Source: Methylocella tundrae (lineage in GTDB: Bacteria > Pseudomonadota > Alphaproteobacteria > Rhizobiales > Beijerinckiaceae). Taken from it: a stretch of DNA of 64,000 bases. The DNA lies in contig NZ_CABFMQ020000120.1 of NCBI RefSeq assembly GCF_901905185.1, positions 62,001 to 126,000 on the forward strand. The letters are read 5' to 3'. Every line of letters starts with the position of its first letter. Position 1 is the stretch's first letter. The translations under genes and the position numbers were made by a program. Shown one piece after another: positions 50,625-59,890 of this stretch. The notes under the pieces are model-generated. The model did not search any database, was not told the DNA's origin, and saw nothing but the letters and a program-made list of their open reading frames with translations.

Positions 50625-52512
50625 CAATCACATCCTCGAGCATATGTTCGTGCAGGATCAGGCTGGCGTACTTCAACGCGTCAGCCGCCTCCTCCAGCCT
50701 TTCGCCGATCGACGTGAACAGGTGCAACTGGCGGAAGTCGCTTGCATGCTGCAGGGCGCTCGCGGCCAGCGCGCGCTCGGCGTCGTCGGCCTGATGCTCG
50801 ATCGCGGCGACGCGGTCGATCGCGGTCAAGAAATCCTCCGTCTCGGCATGGCTCGCGGCGCGGCCAATTTGCGTTGCGTGGCCGAGAGCCTTGATCCATT
50901 CCTGCGCGCCTTCGACCAAAAGGTCGGCGAGGATCTGCAGCGCATCCACAGCCTTGCCTTCGAGAACGCGAAGCCCGAGGAGCGAGGCGGCGTCCTCGAG
51001 CTGGTCCGCTGCGTCGTCCGCCGCCTCCAGCAGGCGCAGGAAGACCGCGTAATCTGGACGGCGAGCCACCGCCACGCGCGTCTCCACGACTTTGCCATCC
51101 GCGTCATGCTCATACTGCCGCGCGCGCCGCGCGCGTTTCGCCGCGCCATGGGGCTCGGCTTGCAGTCCGTCGCGAACGAGGCTGGCTATTTCAAAAATGA
51201 GGCCAGCGTGGTCGGCGGCGAGACGCAATAGCTGCTGCTCCTCGTTGCTGAAATGAGTCCCAAGGGTCACGCGGATTCGATCATGGATCAAGGCCCGGGA
51301 CTGGCCGGTCAGAAGACCCTCCGTCGACGCCTGGAAGACGAAGCGCAAGAAATCCAGCGTCTCCGCGTCTCCCAGCACGTCGCAGAGACGGTCGCCGAAA
51401 TGCATCGAGGAACCCGCTGCGGCCTCGATCGCCTGATTGACCAGGCGCGCGCCGCCAAGCTCCAGAAAGCCGCGATGACCCATCTCGGTTTCCGCCGCCC
51501 AGCTTAATAGGGCAAGACGATCCGGCCCGCGCAAAAAACCGCGCAATTGTTTGCGCGCACGGTTCCAGTCGATGAGGAACACGAGGCGCGAACCCAGGAA
51601 TTCGAGATAGGAGCGAGCGCCCGCTTCATCGAGCGCTTCGATGCGTCCCGTCGCGAGATAGAACGCCGAACCGGCGGCCAATACGTCGGTGCGCTGCTGC
51701 TCCCACGCCACCTTGCGGGGCTTCAGCATGTCCTGGAAGAAAGCGAGCCGCTCGGGGTGCACGTCCGTGTAGGTGACGCTGACTTTGAGCCCCTCTACAT
51801 GGATGACGATTACATGCGCGTCTGTCGTGCCGATGTCATTTTGGATGATCAGCCGCGCGCCGGCGCGCGTGGCGGTCGTCGCGAGCCCAGGATGGGCGAA
51901 TTTCAGCTTAGCGGTGCGATTGAGTCCCGCCATGAACGCCGACACCAACGGGCGGTCGGCTTCGGCGAGATTATAGGCGGCTGCGCCGTCCAAATTCTCC
52001 TCCGCCAGTGCGGCCTGCATGGCGTTCAGCCGTTTATGCAGATCCATGACGAGGCGATGCAGGCTGTCGGCGCGGTCGTGGCCCGCCTGCGTCATGGCGG
52101 ATATGGCGCCCGGATCGACAAGATCGTTCTCCGCCGCGGGCATTGCCGCGAGCAATTGATCGAGCCGCGCCGCGAAGTCGGCGGCCTTTTCGGCGAGGAC
52201 CGGCGCGGCCATCACGCGCATGTCGTCCGCGATGCGCGCGAGGAGCCTCCCGGCGCCGGGCGCCCGGCGCAGTTTGCCTTCCCTGCGCGCTCTCGCAACC
52301 ATGACGTCGAGATCGGGATCGTCGACGCCGCAGGCGATGCGCTCCCGCTTCAGCGTCGGCGCCGGCTGCTCTGGATGTTCCGCATGGGCCAACGCCATCT
52401 GCAACAGGGAAAACGCGTATTTCACCCGGTCATTGGCCGCGAGCGCCGCATTGAGGCGCGCCGCGGGCCGCAGTTCGCTTTCGCCGATCGCGGCTAGAAT
52501 CTGCGTCTTCAT
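50617..52512 (-). CDS. Large protein with a PhoU/DUF47-like C-terminal domain
   Basis: The 631-residue protein has no clear family in its first two thirds (helical, with AHPGLATTATRAGARLIIQNDIGTTDAHVIVIHVEG as a strand-rich centre). The C-terminal 200 residues are helix bundles with acidic repeats (LLEAADDAADQLEDAASLLG, IDRVAAIEHQADDAERALAASAL) as in PhoU and DUF47 phosphate regulators, which bind metal clusters through E/DxxxD. It is translationally linked to the PPDK-like gene. A FixK box is 61 bases from its start, ideal for class II activation. Confidence 0.75.
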   Translation of the reverse strand: MKTQILAAIGESELRPAARLNAALAANDRVKYAFSLLQMALAHAEHPEQPAPTLKRERIACGVDDPDLDVMVARARREGKLRRAPGAGRLLARIADDMRVMAAPVLAEKAADFAARLDQLLAAMPAAENDLVDPGAISAMTQAGHDRADSLHRLVMDLHKRLNAMQAALAEENLDGAAAYNLAEADRPLVSAFMAGLNRTAKLKFAHPGLATTATRAGARLIIQNDIGTTDAHVIVIHVEGLKVSVTYTDVHPERLAFFQDMLKPRKVAWEQQRTDVLAAGSAFYLATGRIEALDEAGARSYLEFLGSRLVFLIDWNRARKQLRGFLRGPDRLALLSWAAETEMGHRGFLELGGARLVNQAIEAAAGSSMHFGDRLCDVLGDAETLDFLRFVFQASTEGLLTGQSRALIHDRIRVTLGTHFSNEEQQLLRLAADHAGLIFEIASLVRDGLQAEPHGAAKRARRARQYEHDADGKVVETRVAVARRPDYAVFLRLLEAADDAADQLEDAASLLGLRVLEGKAVDALQILADLLVEGAQEWIKALGHATQIGRAASHAETEDFLTAIDRVAAIEHQADDAERALAASALQHASDFRQLHLFTSIGERLEEAADALKYASLILHEHMLEDVIDA

Positions 52513-52566
52513 CTAGGCTCCTGTTTTGCGACGATACAGTCATGATCGAGGCGCGGGCGCGCCGCC

Positions 52567-52580
52567 TTGAGCTAAGTCAA
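52567..52580. promoter_or_regulatory. FixK/FNR-type box upstream of the PhoU-like / PPDK-like operon
   Basis: TTGAGCTAAGTCAA is a perfect TTGA-N6-TCAA dyad. Its centre lies 61 bases before the ATG at 52512. A centre at -41.5 would place the transcript start near 52532, about 20 bases before the gene. Confidence 0.75.
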
Positions 52581-52768
52581 GAAACAGCAAAACCAGCCTG
52601 GCGGCAAATGCGGGAATATCATCTCGCCGTTAAATCCTTTGAACGACAATCTTTGTCGTAAAACTGTCATCAACTTCATCAAGCCAAGTTTAAACTAGGA
52701 TAGACTTGCAAACAAACGCAAATCCGCTCCGGAGCCCACACCGTAAAACCTTCCCCCGAACGCGAAGC

Positions 52769-53515
52769 TCATCTGGCGAAAAAAGCCGCGAACGCCGCCT
52801 GAGCCGCCGGGCTGCGGCGCAAGGCCTCGAAGCTCTGAGCTTCCGCTTCAAGCGTCTCGGCCACATTTAGAGCGAAGCTTCGCTTCAGGAGATTTCTGGT
52901 CGCCGCGACGGCCTCCCACGGCAGCGCCGCGAGCGCCTTCGCCTTGGCCAGCGCCACGGACAGGGCCTCGCCATCATCCGTTTGCGCGTTGATGAGGCCG
53001 GCCTCGGCCGCGGTCTGCGCCGTGAAAGGCTCGCCAAGCAGCAGCAATTCCGCCGCGCGCTTGGCTCCGGCAAGTCTTGGCAGGAGATAGCTCGACGCTC
53101 CTTCGGGGCAGAGGCCGAGCGGAACGAAGGGAAGGCGAAATTGCGCGCCGCGCCCGGCATAGGCGAGGTCGCAATGGAGCAGCAACGTCGCGCCAATGCC
53201 GATTGCGAAACCTTCCACCGCCGCGACGACGGGTTTTGAAAAGGTCGAAAGCATCTTGAGAAAATCGAGCGCAACGAACGTCTCGCCCGCGTCCGTCGAA
53301 ATCTGGAAGTCGGCGAGGTCATTGCCGCTGGTGAAGCACAAGCCAGCGCCGGTGAGCGCGATCACGCGGATTGATGCGTCATCGCGCGCGGACGCCAAGG
53401 CGGCGGCAAGCGCCACATAGGTCGCCTTGTCCAAGGCGTTGCGGCGTCCCGGGCGCGACATGGTGAGCAGGCGAACCCCGTCGTCCGGGTCGCAGACCAG
53501 AACGGAGTCTATCAT
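52769..53515 (-). CDS. Enoyl-CoA hydratase/isomerase
   Basis: The 248-residue protein has crotonase-fold marks: ALTGAGLCFTSGNDLADF (first oxyanion-hole region), PVVAAVEGFAIGIGATLLLHCDLAYA (second) and PFVPLGLCPEGASSYLLPRLAG with the catalytic Glu. It adds water to enoyl-CoA or shifts the double bond in fatty-acid oxidation. It lies 70 bases after the acyl-CoA dehydrogenase gene and is the last of four beta-oxidation genes on this strand. Confidence 0.9.
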   Translation of the reverse strand: MIDSVLVCDPDDGVRLLTMSRPGRRNALDKATYVALAAALASARDDASIRVIALTGAGLCFTSGNDLADFQISTDAGETFVALDFLKMLSTFSKPVVAAVEGFAIGIGATLLLHCDLAYAGRGAQFRLPFVPLGLCPEGASSYLLPRLAGAKRAAELLLLGEPFTAQTAAEAGLINAQTDDGEALSVALAKAKALAALPWEAVAATRNLLKRSFALNVAETLEAEAQSFEALRRSPAAQAAFAAFFAR

Positions 53516-53585
53516 CGCCGCGGCTCCTGTCCTTGACGCTCCGCAGCCGCAGCCGCAGCCGTCCGCGCCCCAGCAAGGGCGTTGT

Positions 53586-55379
53586 TCAAAACGCCGCTTC
53601 CTCGAACGCCATCATTGACGCGCCGCCGGCCATGATGGCCGAGAAGAGCGCGCTCGTTTGCGGAAGCAGGCGCTGCATATAGAAGCGCGCGGTGGCGACC
53701 TTGGCCGCGTAGAAGCCGTCGGGATCGTCGGCCTCCGTTTTGGCGAGGCTGATTTCGGCCATGCGGGTCCAGAGATAGGCGAGAGCCGTCAGGCCAAAGA
53801 GGCGCAGGTAGTCCGTTGCGGCCGCGCCCGCCTCTTCCGGATTGCGCAACCCCGCGCGGGCGACCTGAGCGGTCGCTTGCTGCAAACGGACGAAAGCCTT
53901 GCCAAGCGGCTGAACGAACTCGGCCAGCGCCTTGTCGTTCTGTTGCGTCTTAGCCTCGATATAGGCGGATACGGGGTGGAAGAAGCGGCGCAGCAGGCGT
54001 CCGGCGTCCGCCGGCAGCTTACGCCCGACGAGATCGAGCGCCTGCACGCCATTGGTGCCCTCGTAGATTTGCGCGATGCGGCAGTCGCGGACATATTGCT
54101 CCATGCCGTGCTCGCGGATGTAGCCGTGGCCGCCGAGAACCTGCATGCCGAGATTGGCCGCCTCCGAGCCGAGATCGGTAAGCAGCGCCTTGATCACCGG
54201 CGTCACCAGCGCGACGAAATCTTCCGCCTCCTTCCGCGCCTCTGGATCGGGATGGCGTTGCTGGAGATCAAGGTTCTTCGCCGCCCAGGCGGCCAAAGCG
54301 CGGCAGCCTTCGGCATAGGCGCGCTGGGTCAGAAGCATGCGCCGCACATCGGGATGCACAATGATCGGGTCGGCGGGTTTATCGGGATGCTTGGCGCCGC
54401 TCAGGGAGCGGCCCTGCAAGCGTTCGCGGGCGTAGGCGACGGCGCCCTGATAGGAGGCTTCGGCGACGCCAAGGCCCTGCATTCCGACCGCCAGACGCTC
54501 GGCGTTCATCATAGCGAACATCGCGCGCATGCCCTTGTGCGGCTCGCCGACGAGCCAGCCTTTCGCCTCGTCGAAGTTCATGACGCAGGTGGCCGAGGCC
54601 TTGATGCCCATTTTATGCTCGATCGCTCCACAGGCGACGCCATTGCGGGGGCCGAGCGAGCTATCGTCCTTGACGAGATATTTCGGCACAAGGAACAGGC
54701 TGATGCCTTTGATCCCCTTTGGCGCATCGGGCAGCCGGGCGAGCACCAGATAGATGATGTTCTCGGTGAGGTCGTGCTCGCCGGCCGAGATGAAGATTTT
54801 GGCGCCCGTGATCTTGTAGCTTCCGTCCGCTTCAGGGATGGCCCTTGTGCGCAAAAGGCCCAGATCAGTGCCGCACTGAGGCTCTGTCAGGCACATGGCG
54901 CCGGACCAAACGCCTTCGACCATTTTTGGAAGGTAGGTCTGTTTGAGTTCGTCCGAACCATAGTTGCTTAAGGAAACATAGGCGCCAGCGGTCAGGCCGG
55001 GATAGAGGCTGAACGAGAGGTTCGCCGAACAGATCATTTCAACGATCAGCGTATCGACAGCCTTCGGCAGACCCTGGCCGCCATAGGCGGGATCGCAGGC
55101 AATCGACGTCCAGCCGCCTTCGCGAAAAAGTCTGTAGGCTTCTGGAAAGCCCTTTGGCGTGCGCACCACGCCGTTTTCCAACGTGCAGCCTTCTTCGTCC
55201 CCGGTGCGGTTCAGGGGATGAAGAACCTCTTCGCAGAGTTTGGCCGCTTCTTCCAGGATGGGATCGATGAGATCGCGGGTGAATTCTTCGTAGCCCGGAA
55301 GGCTGGCGAGTTCGTCTCCGTCCATGAGTTCGAAGAGGACGAAGCGCATGTCGCGCAGGGGAGCCTTGTAGCTGGCCAT
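53586..55379 (-). CDS. Acyl-CoA dehydrogenase
   Basis: The 597-residue flavoprotein oxidises acyl-CoA to enoyl-CoA. It has an N-terminal segment found in the long bacterial type (MASYKAPLRDMRFVLFEL), the FAD/substrate motif MCLTEPQCGTDLGLLRTRA, GAKIFISAGEHDLTENI, and GGHGYIREHGMEQYVRDCRIAQIYEGTNGVQALDLVGRKL in pieces, with the catalytic Glu in YEGTNG. A C-terminal domain follows residue 480. It is placed between the FadB-like gene and the hydratase. Confidence 0.93.
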   Translation of the reverse strand: MASYKAPLRDMRFVLFELMDGDELASLPGYEEFTRDLIDPILEEAAKLCEEVLHPLNRTGDEEGCTLENGVVRTPKGFPEAYRLFREGGWTSIACDPAYGGQGLPKAVDTLIVEMICSANLSFSLYPGLTAGAYVSLSNYGSDELKQTYLPKMVEGVWSGAMCLTEPQCGTDLGLLRTRAIPEADGSYKITGAKIFISAGEHDLTENIIYLVLARLPDAPKGIKGISLFLVPKYLVKDDSSLGPRNGVACGAIEHKMGIKASATCVMNFDEAKGWLVGEPHKGMRAMFAMMNAERLAVGMQGLGVAEASYQGAVAYARERLQGRSLSGAKHPDKPADPIIVHPDVRRMLLTQRAYAEGCRALAAWAAKNLDLQQRHPDPEARKEAEDFVALVTPVIKALLTDLGSEAANLGMQVLGGHGYIREHGMEQYVRDCRIAQIYEGTNGVQALDLVGRKLPADAGRLLRRFFHPVSAYIEAKTQQNDKALAEFVQPLGKAFVRLQQATAQVARAGLRNPEEAGAAATDYLRLFGLTALAYLWTRMAEISLAKTEADDPDGFYAAKVATARFYMQRLLPQTSALFSAIMAGGASMMAFEEAAF

Positions 55380-55416
55380 GTTGGACGTTTCCTACTCGCT
55401 CTTTTGACGCATGATC

Positions 55417-57741
55417 TCAGTTCCGCAAAGGCTTGCCGGTCGTCAGCATGTGCTCGATCCGGGCGAGCGTGTCTGGATGGCGAATCAGGCGCATGAAATT
55501 TGCCCTCTCGAGTTTCAGCAGGGCGTCTTCGTCGGCCGGGAGCATCATATCGGTGTCGCCGCCGGAGAGCACATCGGCCAAAGCGGTGGAGACGACAACG
55601 TCGTGTCGCGTCGCCTTGCCGAGCCGGGCGAGGCTCTCCACCGCCATTTTGAGCGCGGCCTTGGCGCTGCGGCCCGGAAGGTTCAGAGTTTGCGGGGCAG
55701 GGGGCGCGTAGCCGGCGGCGAGCTTCAGTGCTTTGGCCTTGGCGTCGGCAAGCAGGCGATACCGGTTCATCGTAACGCCGTCGGCGGATTTCAGGTATAA
55801 CAGTTCCTTCGCCTCGGCCGCCGATTTGGCGACGCTCGCCATGCCGATGATCTCGAAAACGCGGGAGATCGGCGGCATCGGGCCTTTCGGCAGGCGGCCG
55901 AGCGCAAACCAGCGCTGGAGCATTTCCTTGCAGCCGCCCCAGCCGGGAATGAGGCCGACGCCGACCTCGACGAGGCCCATATAGGTCTCGGCATGCGCCT
56001 GCACGGCGTCGCAGTTCAGCAAAATCTCGCAGCCGCCGCCGAGCGCCAGGCCGGAAGGCGCCCCAACCACCGGAAAGGGAGCATATTTCAGCATGCGGTA
56101 GACAGTCTGGCCCTGGGCCACGAGGTTCTCGATCTCGCTCCAGGCGGCGATGTTGGCGGCGAACAGGGCGAGCCCGAGATTGGCGCCGGCCGAGAAGTTC
56201 GAGCCCTCATTATAGATGACGAGCGCCTTATAATCCTTGGCGACCTGATGCACGGACCGCATCAAAAGGTCCAGAGTATCGGGGTCGATCGCATTCATCT
56301 TGGTCGTGAACTCGAAGCAGGCGACGCCGTCGCCGATGTCCCATAGCGCGGCGGAGCCATTCCGCAGGACCGGCTTGGCGGCCCGCTTTATGTCCTCCAG
56401 CATGATTACGCCCTCGGGGCGCAAGAGATCGTGATAGGCGCCGTCAAGGCCAAGCGCCTGCCGGCGCCCTTCATGGACGCGGTAGAACGGGCGGCCATCG
56501 GCGACGCCCAGCATGGCCGGAACAGCAAAGCCGCCTGCTTCGAGTTTGGCCGTGAACCATGCGCCGCCAAGCTGGTCGATCAGTTCGAAGGGACCAAACT
56601 TCCAATTATAGCCGAGCCGCATGGCTTCATCGATCGACTCGATCTCGTCGGCGGCGTCGCCGACCAGAGCCGCGGCATAGGCGAGCGTCTGGCCAAGCAC
56701 GCGCCAGGCATAGCGGCCGTGCGTGCTGTCGTGATCGAGCAGGCGGACAAGGTCTTTTCCGCTTGCCGCGACCGCCTCCAACTCGGGCTTGCGGCTCGTT
56801 CGGAATTCGCCGGTCTTGAGGTCGATCGCCTCCTTCAGCTTCCCCTTTTCGTGATTCAGCCGGTAGAAGCCGCCCTTGCCTTTGCGCCCGGTATAGCCTT
56901 CGGCGATCAGTTTTGCGACCAGCGGAACCGGCGTATTCGCAGCATGGAACGGATCATCCTTGGGCAATGTCGCGGCGAGGCTCGCGGTGATATGCGGCAT
57001 CAAGTCGAGGCCGACAAGATCCAGCAGGCCGAACACGCCCGTCTTCGGAATGCCCATAGGCCTTCCGATGATGGCGTCGACCTCCTCGACGTCGAGGCCG
57101 GATCGAAAAGCTTCCGTCACCGCCGTCTGCAGCCAATAGACGCCGAGCCGGTTGGCGATGAAGCCGGGGCGGTCCTTGCAGCGGACAATGCTCTTGCCGA
57201 GCATGACGTCGGCAAAGCGCGATACAGCCGCCAGAGCCTCGGGCTTCGACTTCTCGCCGCCGACCACTTCCAAAAGCCGCATATAGCGAGGCGGATTGAA
57301 GAAATGGGTGATGATGAAGCTCTCCGCGAAGCCCGCCGGCAGGCCTTCCACAAGGGTCGCGAGCGGGATCGTCGAGGTATTGGACGAGACCACGCCGCCG
57401 GGCTTGCGCGCCGCTTCGATCCTCGCGTAAAGCGCCTGCTTGACGTCGAGGCGCTCGATCACCGCTTCGATGATCCAGTCGCAATCGCCGAGGAGGTCGA
57501 GATTATCCTCGACGTTGCCCGTGGTCACGAACTTCGCCGCGGCCTTGCTCATGAAGGGCGCGGGATCGGCCTTGAGCAGCTTTTCCAACGCGCCTTCGGC
57601 GATGGCGCTGCGGTTTGGATTGTCTTTTGCGACGATGTCCAACAGCACGACAGGGACGCCCGCATTGGCGACATGGGCCGCTATGCTCGCGCCCATTACG
57701 CCGGCCCCGATGACCGCGACCTTTTTGATCTCCGTCATCAT
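55417..57741 (-). CDS. 3-hydroxyacyl-CoA dehydrogenase / enoyl-CoA hydratase fusion (FadB-like)
   Basis: The 774-residue enzyme has the NAD-binding start VAVIGAGVMGASIAAHVANAG, the dehydrogenase motif FITHFFNPPRYMRLLEVVGG, and CKDRPGFIANRLGVYWL. The C-terminal half is a crotonase-fold hydratase (NEGSNFSAGANLGL, GAPSGLALGGGCEILLNCD). The dehydrogenase precedes the hydratase, the reverse of E. coli FadB. It catalyses two steps of beta-oxidation. Its ATG overlaps the thiolase stop, so the two are translationally coupled. Confidence 0.93.
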   Translation of the reverse strand: MMTEIKKVAVIGAGVMGASIAAHVANAGVPVVLLDIVAKDNPNRSAIAEGALEKLLKADPAPFMSKAAAKFVTTGNVEDNLDLLGDCDWIIEAVIERLDVKQALYARIEAARKPGGVVSSNTSTIPLATLVEGLPAGFAESFIITHFFNPPRYMRLLEVVGGEKSKPEALAAVSRFADVMLGKSIVRCKDRPGFIANRLGVYWLQTAVTEAFRSGLDVEEVDAIIGRPMGIPKTGVFGLLDLVGLDLMPHITASLAATLPKDDPFHAANTPVPLVAKLIAEGYTGRKGKGGFYRLNHEKGKLKEAIDLKTGEFRTSRKPELEAVAASGKDLVRLLDHDSTHGRYAWRVLGQTLAYAAALVGDAADEIESIDEAMRLGYNWKFGPFELIDQLGGAWFTAKLEAGGFAVPAMLGVADGRPFYRVHEGRRQALGLDGAYHDLLRPEGVIMLEDIKRAAKPVLRNGSAALWDIGDGVACFEFTTKMNAIDPDTLDLLMRSVHQVAKDYKALVIYNEGSNFSAGANLGLALFAANIAAWSEIENLVAQGQTVYRMLKYAPFPVVGAPSGLALGGGCEILLNCDAVQAHAETYMGLVEVGVGLIPGWGGCKEMLQRWFALGRLPKGPMPPISRVFEIIGMASVAKSAAEAKELLYLKSADGVTMNRYRLLADAKAKALKLAAGYAPPAPQTLNLPGRSAKAALKMAVESLARLGKATRHDVVVSTALADVLSGGDTDMMLPADEDALLKLERANFMRLIRHPDTLARIEHMLTTGKPLRN

Positions 57742-58874
57742 ACCGCCTCGAGGATGGTGGCGATGCCCTGGCCGCCGCCGATGCACTGGGTGGCCAGCGC
57801 ATATTTGCCTTTCTCGCGCTTGAGGAGCGAAGCCGCCTTGCCGACGAGACGCGCGCCCGTGGCGCCGAGCGGATGGCCGAGCGCGATGGCGCCGCCATCA
57901 ATGTTCACCTGATCGGGCGAGAGCTTCAGCTCGCGGATACAGGCGATCGACTGCGAAGCGAAGGCCTCGTTTAATTCGACGACGTCAAGCTGGCTCACGT
58001 CGAGGCCGGCGCGGGCCAGCGCCTTCAGCGAGGCCCCGACCGGTCCTATCCCCATGATCTCCGGGGCGCAGCCGCAGACGGCGACAGACCTGATCGCGGC
58101 GAGAATTTCGAAATCGTGGCGTTTTGCATAGTCCTCCGAGCAGATCAGCAGGGCGGCCGCGCCGTCCGTCAGCGGCGAGGAGGTGCCGGCGGTTACGACG
58201 CCCTCGGCGCTGAAGGCAGGCTTGAGGGCGGCAAGGGCGTCAAGCGTGGTTTCAGTGCGGATGCAGCCGTCCTGCGTCACCGCGCCCTTCTTGCCTGTGA
58301 TCGGTATGATCTCGTCCGCGAACCTGCCGGCCTCGCGCGCCGCCGCGGCGCGCTGCTGCGAACGCAGGGAGAACTCCTCCTGTTCGCGGCGGCCGATTTG
58401 CCATTTGGCGGCGACGTTCTCGGCCGTGTCGCCCATGCTGATATAGGCGCCGGGCATGGCTGCGGCCAAGTCTGGGTGCGGCAGGGGATTGAAGCCCATA
58501 ATCGGCACGCGGCTCATGCTTTCGACGCCCGCGGCGATGAAGGCTTCACCCGCCTCCATCTTGATGGCGCCGGCGGCGATATGCACAGAACTCATGGAGG
58601 AGCCGCAGAAGCGGTTGATGGTGGCGGCGCCGAGCGAGTTCGGAAGACCCGCCAGGAGACTGACAAGACGCGCGAGATTGAGGCCCTGCTCGCCCTCTGG
58701 AAAGGCGCAGCCGAGCAGCAGATCCTCGATGTCGCCCGCCGCAACGCCGGATTTCGCGACAAGAGCGCGAATCACCTGCGCCGCCAGTTCGTCAGGCCGA
58801 ACGGAGGCTAAATCCCCCTTCTTCGCAAGCGTGAACGGCGAGCGCGCATATCCGGCGACAACTGCCTTGGTCAT
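57738..58874 (-). CDS. Acetyl-CoA acyltransferase (FadA-like thiolase)
   Basis: The 378-residue thiolase has the active-site cysteine in NRFCGSSMSSVH, the His motif GGAIALGHPLGATGARL and the second Cys in TQCIGGGQG. It cleaves 3-ketoacyl-CoA at the end of each beta-oxidation round and is distinct from phaA at 15092. The ATG at 58874 follows GGAG by 9 bases. It is the first gene of the beta-oxidation operon. Confidence 0.93.
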   Translation of the reverse strand: MTKAVVAGYARSPFTLAKKGDLASVRPDELAAQVIRALVAKSGVAAGDIEDLLLGCAFPEGEQGLNLARLVSLLAGLPNSLGAATINRFCGSSMSSVHIAAGAIKMEAGEAFIAAGVESMSRVPIMGFNPLPHPDLAAAMPGAYISMGDTAENVAAKWQIGRREQEEFSLRSQQRAAAAREAGRFADEIIPITGKKGAVTQDGCIRTETTLDALAALKPAFSAEGVVTAGTSSPLTDGAAALLICSEDYAKRHDFEILAAIRSVAVCGCAPEIMGIGPVGASLKALARAGLDVSQLDVVELNEAFASQSIACIRELKLSPDQVNIDGGAIALGHPLGATGARLVGKAASLLKREKGKYALATQCIGGGQGIATILEAV

Positions 58875-59143
58875 CAAAAATTCTCCACCCGGTAATGGTT
58901 CCTGAGGGCAAGACTAGGTCATGATCCTCGCATAAGCGAATGGTCGGGCGTGTGACGCCCTTCAAAAGCTGGCGGCCGAAGGCAGGTTCGCCCTGGCAGG
59001 ATAGCTCCCGCCAGTGACCCCAGCAACAGCTTTAAGAAGGTGACAATAATCACACGTTAAGCCGAGCTTCACGATTGATGTTTGGTCCATTCGCGGGCTG
59101 ATCTCCCGTTGCAGCAATCCCCGATCAGAGTATATTTTGTTCG

Positions 59144-59824
59144 ATGACTGAATTTCCAAAAGACGGGTTCAGTTCTATGCTGAACACAGCGTCGTCGCGG
59201 CAATATCGCGCCTCGGAGAAGAGAAAGCTCACGCGTGAGCAGAACTGCGCCGCGATCCAGGCCGCCGCATGGCGCGTGTTCTGCTCGATCGGCATGGACG
59301 CAGCGACGGTCCGCGACATCGTCAATCTGAGCGGCGTTTCTCCGGGGACATTCTATAATTACTTCCGCACTAAAGAGGCGATCTTCGAGGTCCTTTCGCA
59401 AAACCTCTTCGAGAAGATCCGGATTGAAACCAGACAGGCGGCGTCCGAAGCCACGAATGCGGAAGAGCTTCTGTTTCTGACATACCGGGCTTATCTCGAT
59501 CTGCTGCAGTCGATCGACGGCGCCATGGCTTTCATCGGGCGCAACCAGCACAACGTACGCGCGCAGCTCTATCGTTCGACAACAATCCGCGGGCTTTCGG
59601 CGAATTTGGAAGAAGATCTCCGGCGCTTCATTCCCGCCTCGATCTTGTCTCAACACGATCTGATGCTGGCGTCTTCGATTATCATCGCCGCCGGCGCCGA
59701 AGCGGTTTTTCATGGCGGCCGGCCGCTGGCCATCAGCGCGCCAGAGCTGCACGAATTTTTGACAAAGTTCATGATGGGCGGGTTGAATGCGTGGCTGGTC
59801 CCCGCAAGCCAGCGGCCAGGCTGA
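59144..59824 (+). CDS. TetR-family regulator, probably of the beta-oxidation operon
   Basis: The 226-residue protein has a TetR helix-turn-helix (AAWRVFCSIGMDAATVRDIVNLSGVSPGTFYNYFRTKEAIFE in pieces) and a helical ligand domain. It is divergent from the fadA-like gene with a 269-base gap. TetR proteins such as FadR and PsrA commonly repress fatty-acid oxidation genes and respond to acyl-CoA. The local target is inferred from position. Confidence 0.87.
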   Translation: MTEFPKDGFSSMLNTASSRQYRASEKRKLTREQNCAAIQAAAWRVFCSIGMDAATVRDIVNLSGVSPGTFYNYFRTKEAIFEVLSQNLFEKIRIETRQAASEATNAEELLFLTYRAYLDLLQSIDGAMAFIGRNQHNVRAQLYRSTTIRGLSANLEEDLRRFIPASILSQHDLMLASSIIIAAGAEAVFHGGRPLAISAPELHEFLTKFMMGGLNAWLVPASQRPG

Positions 59825-59890
59825 AGCGCGCTTCGCTATCCCTCTTCACGCCGCCTGCGGGTCGTCCGCGCGGTCCCGGGCGCCGGCGCG

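Noticed and set aside
56431..57912. 493-codon open frame on the plus strand
   Set aside because: It is antisense to the FadB-like and FadA-like genes, shows no domain, and is a by-product of the GC-rich third-base pattern.
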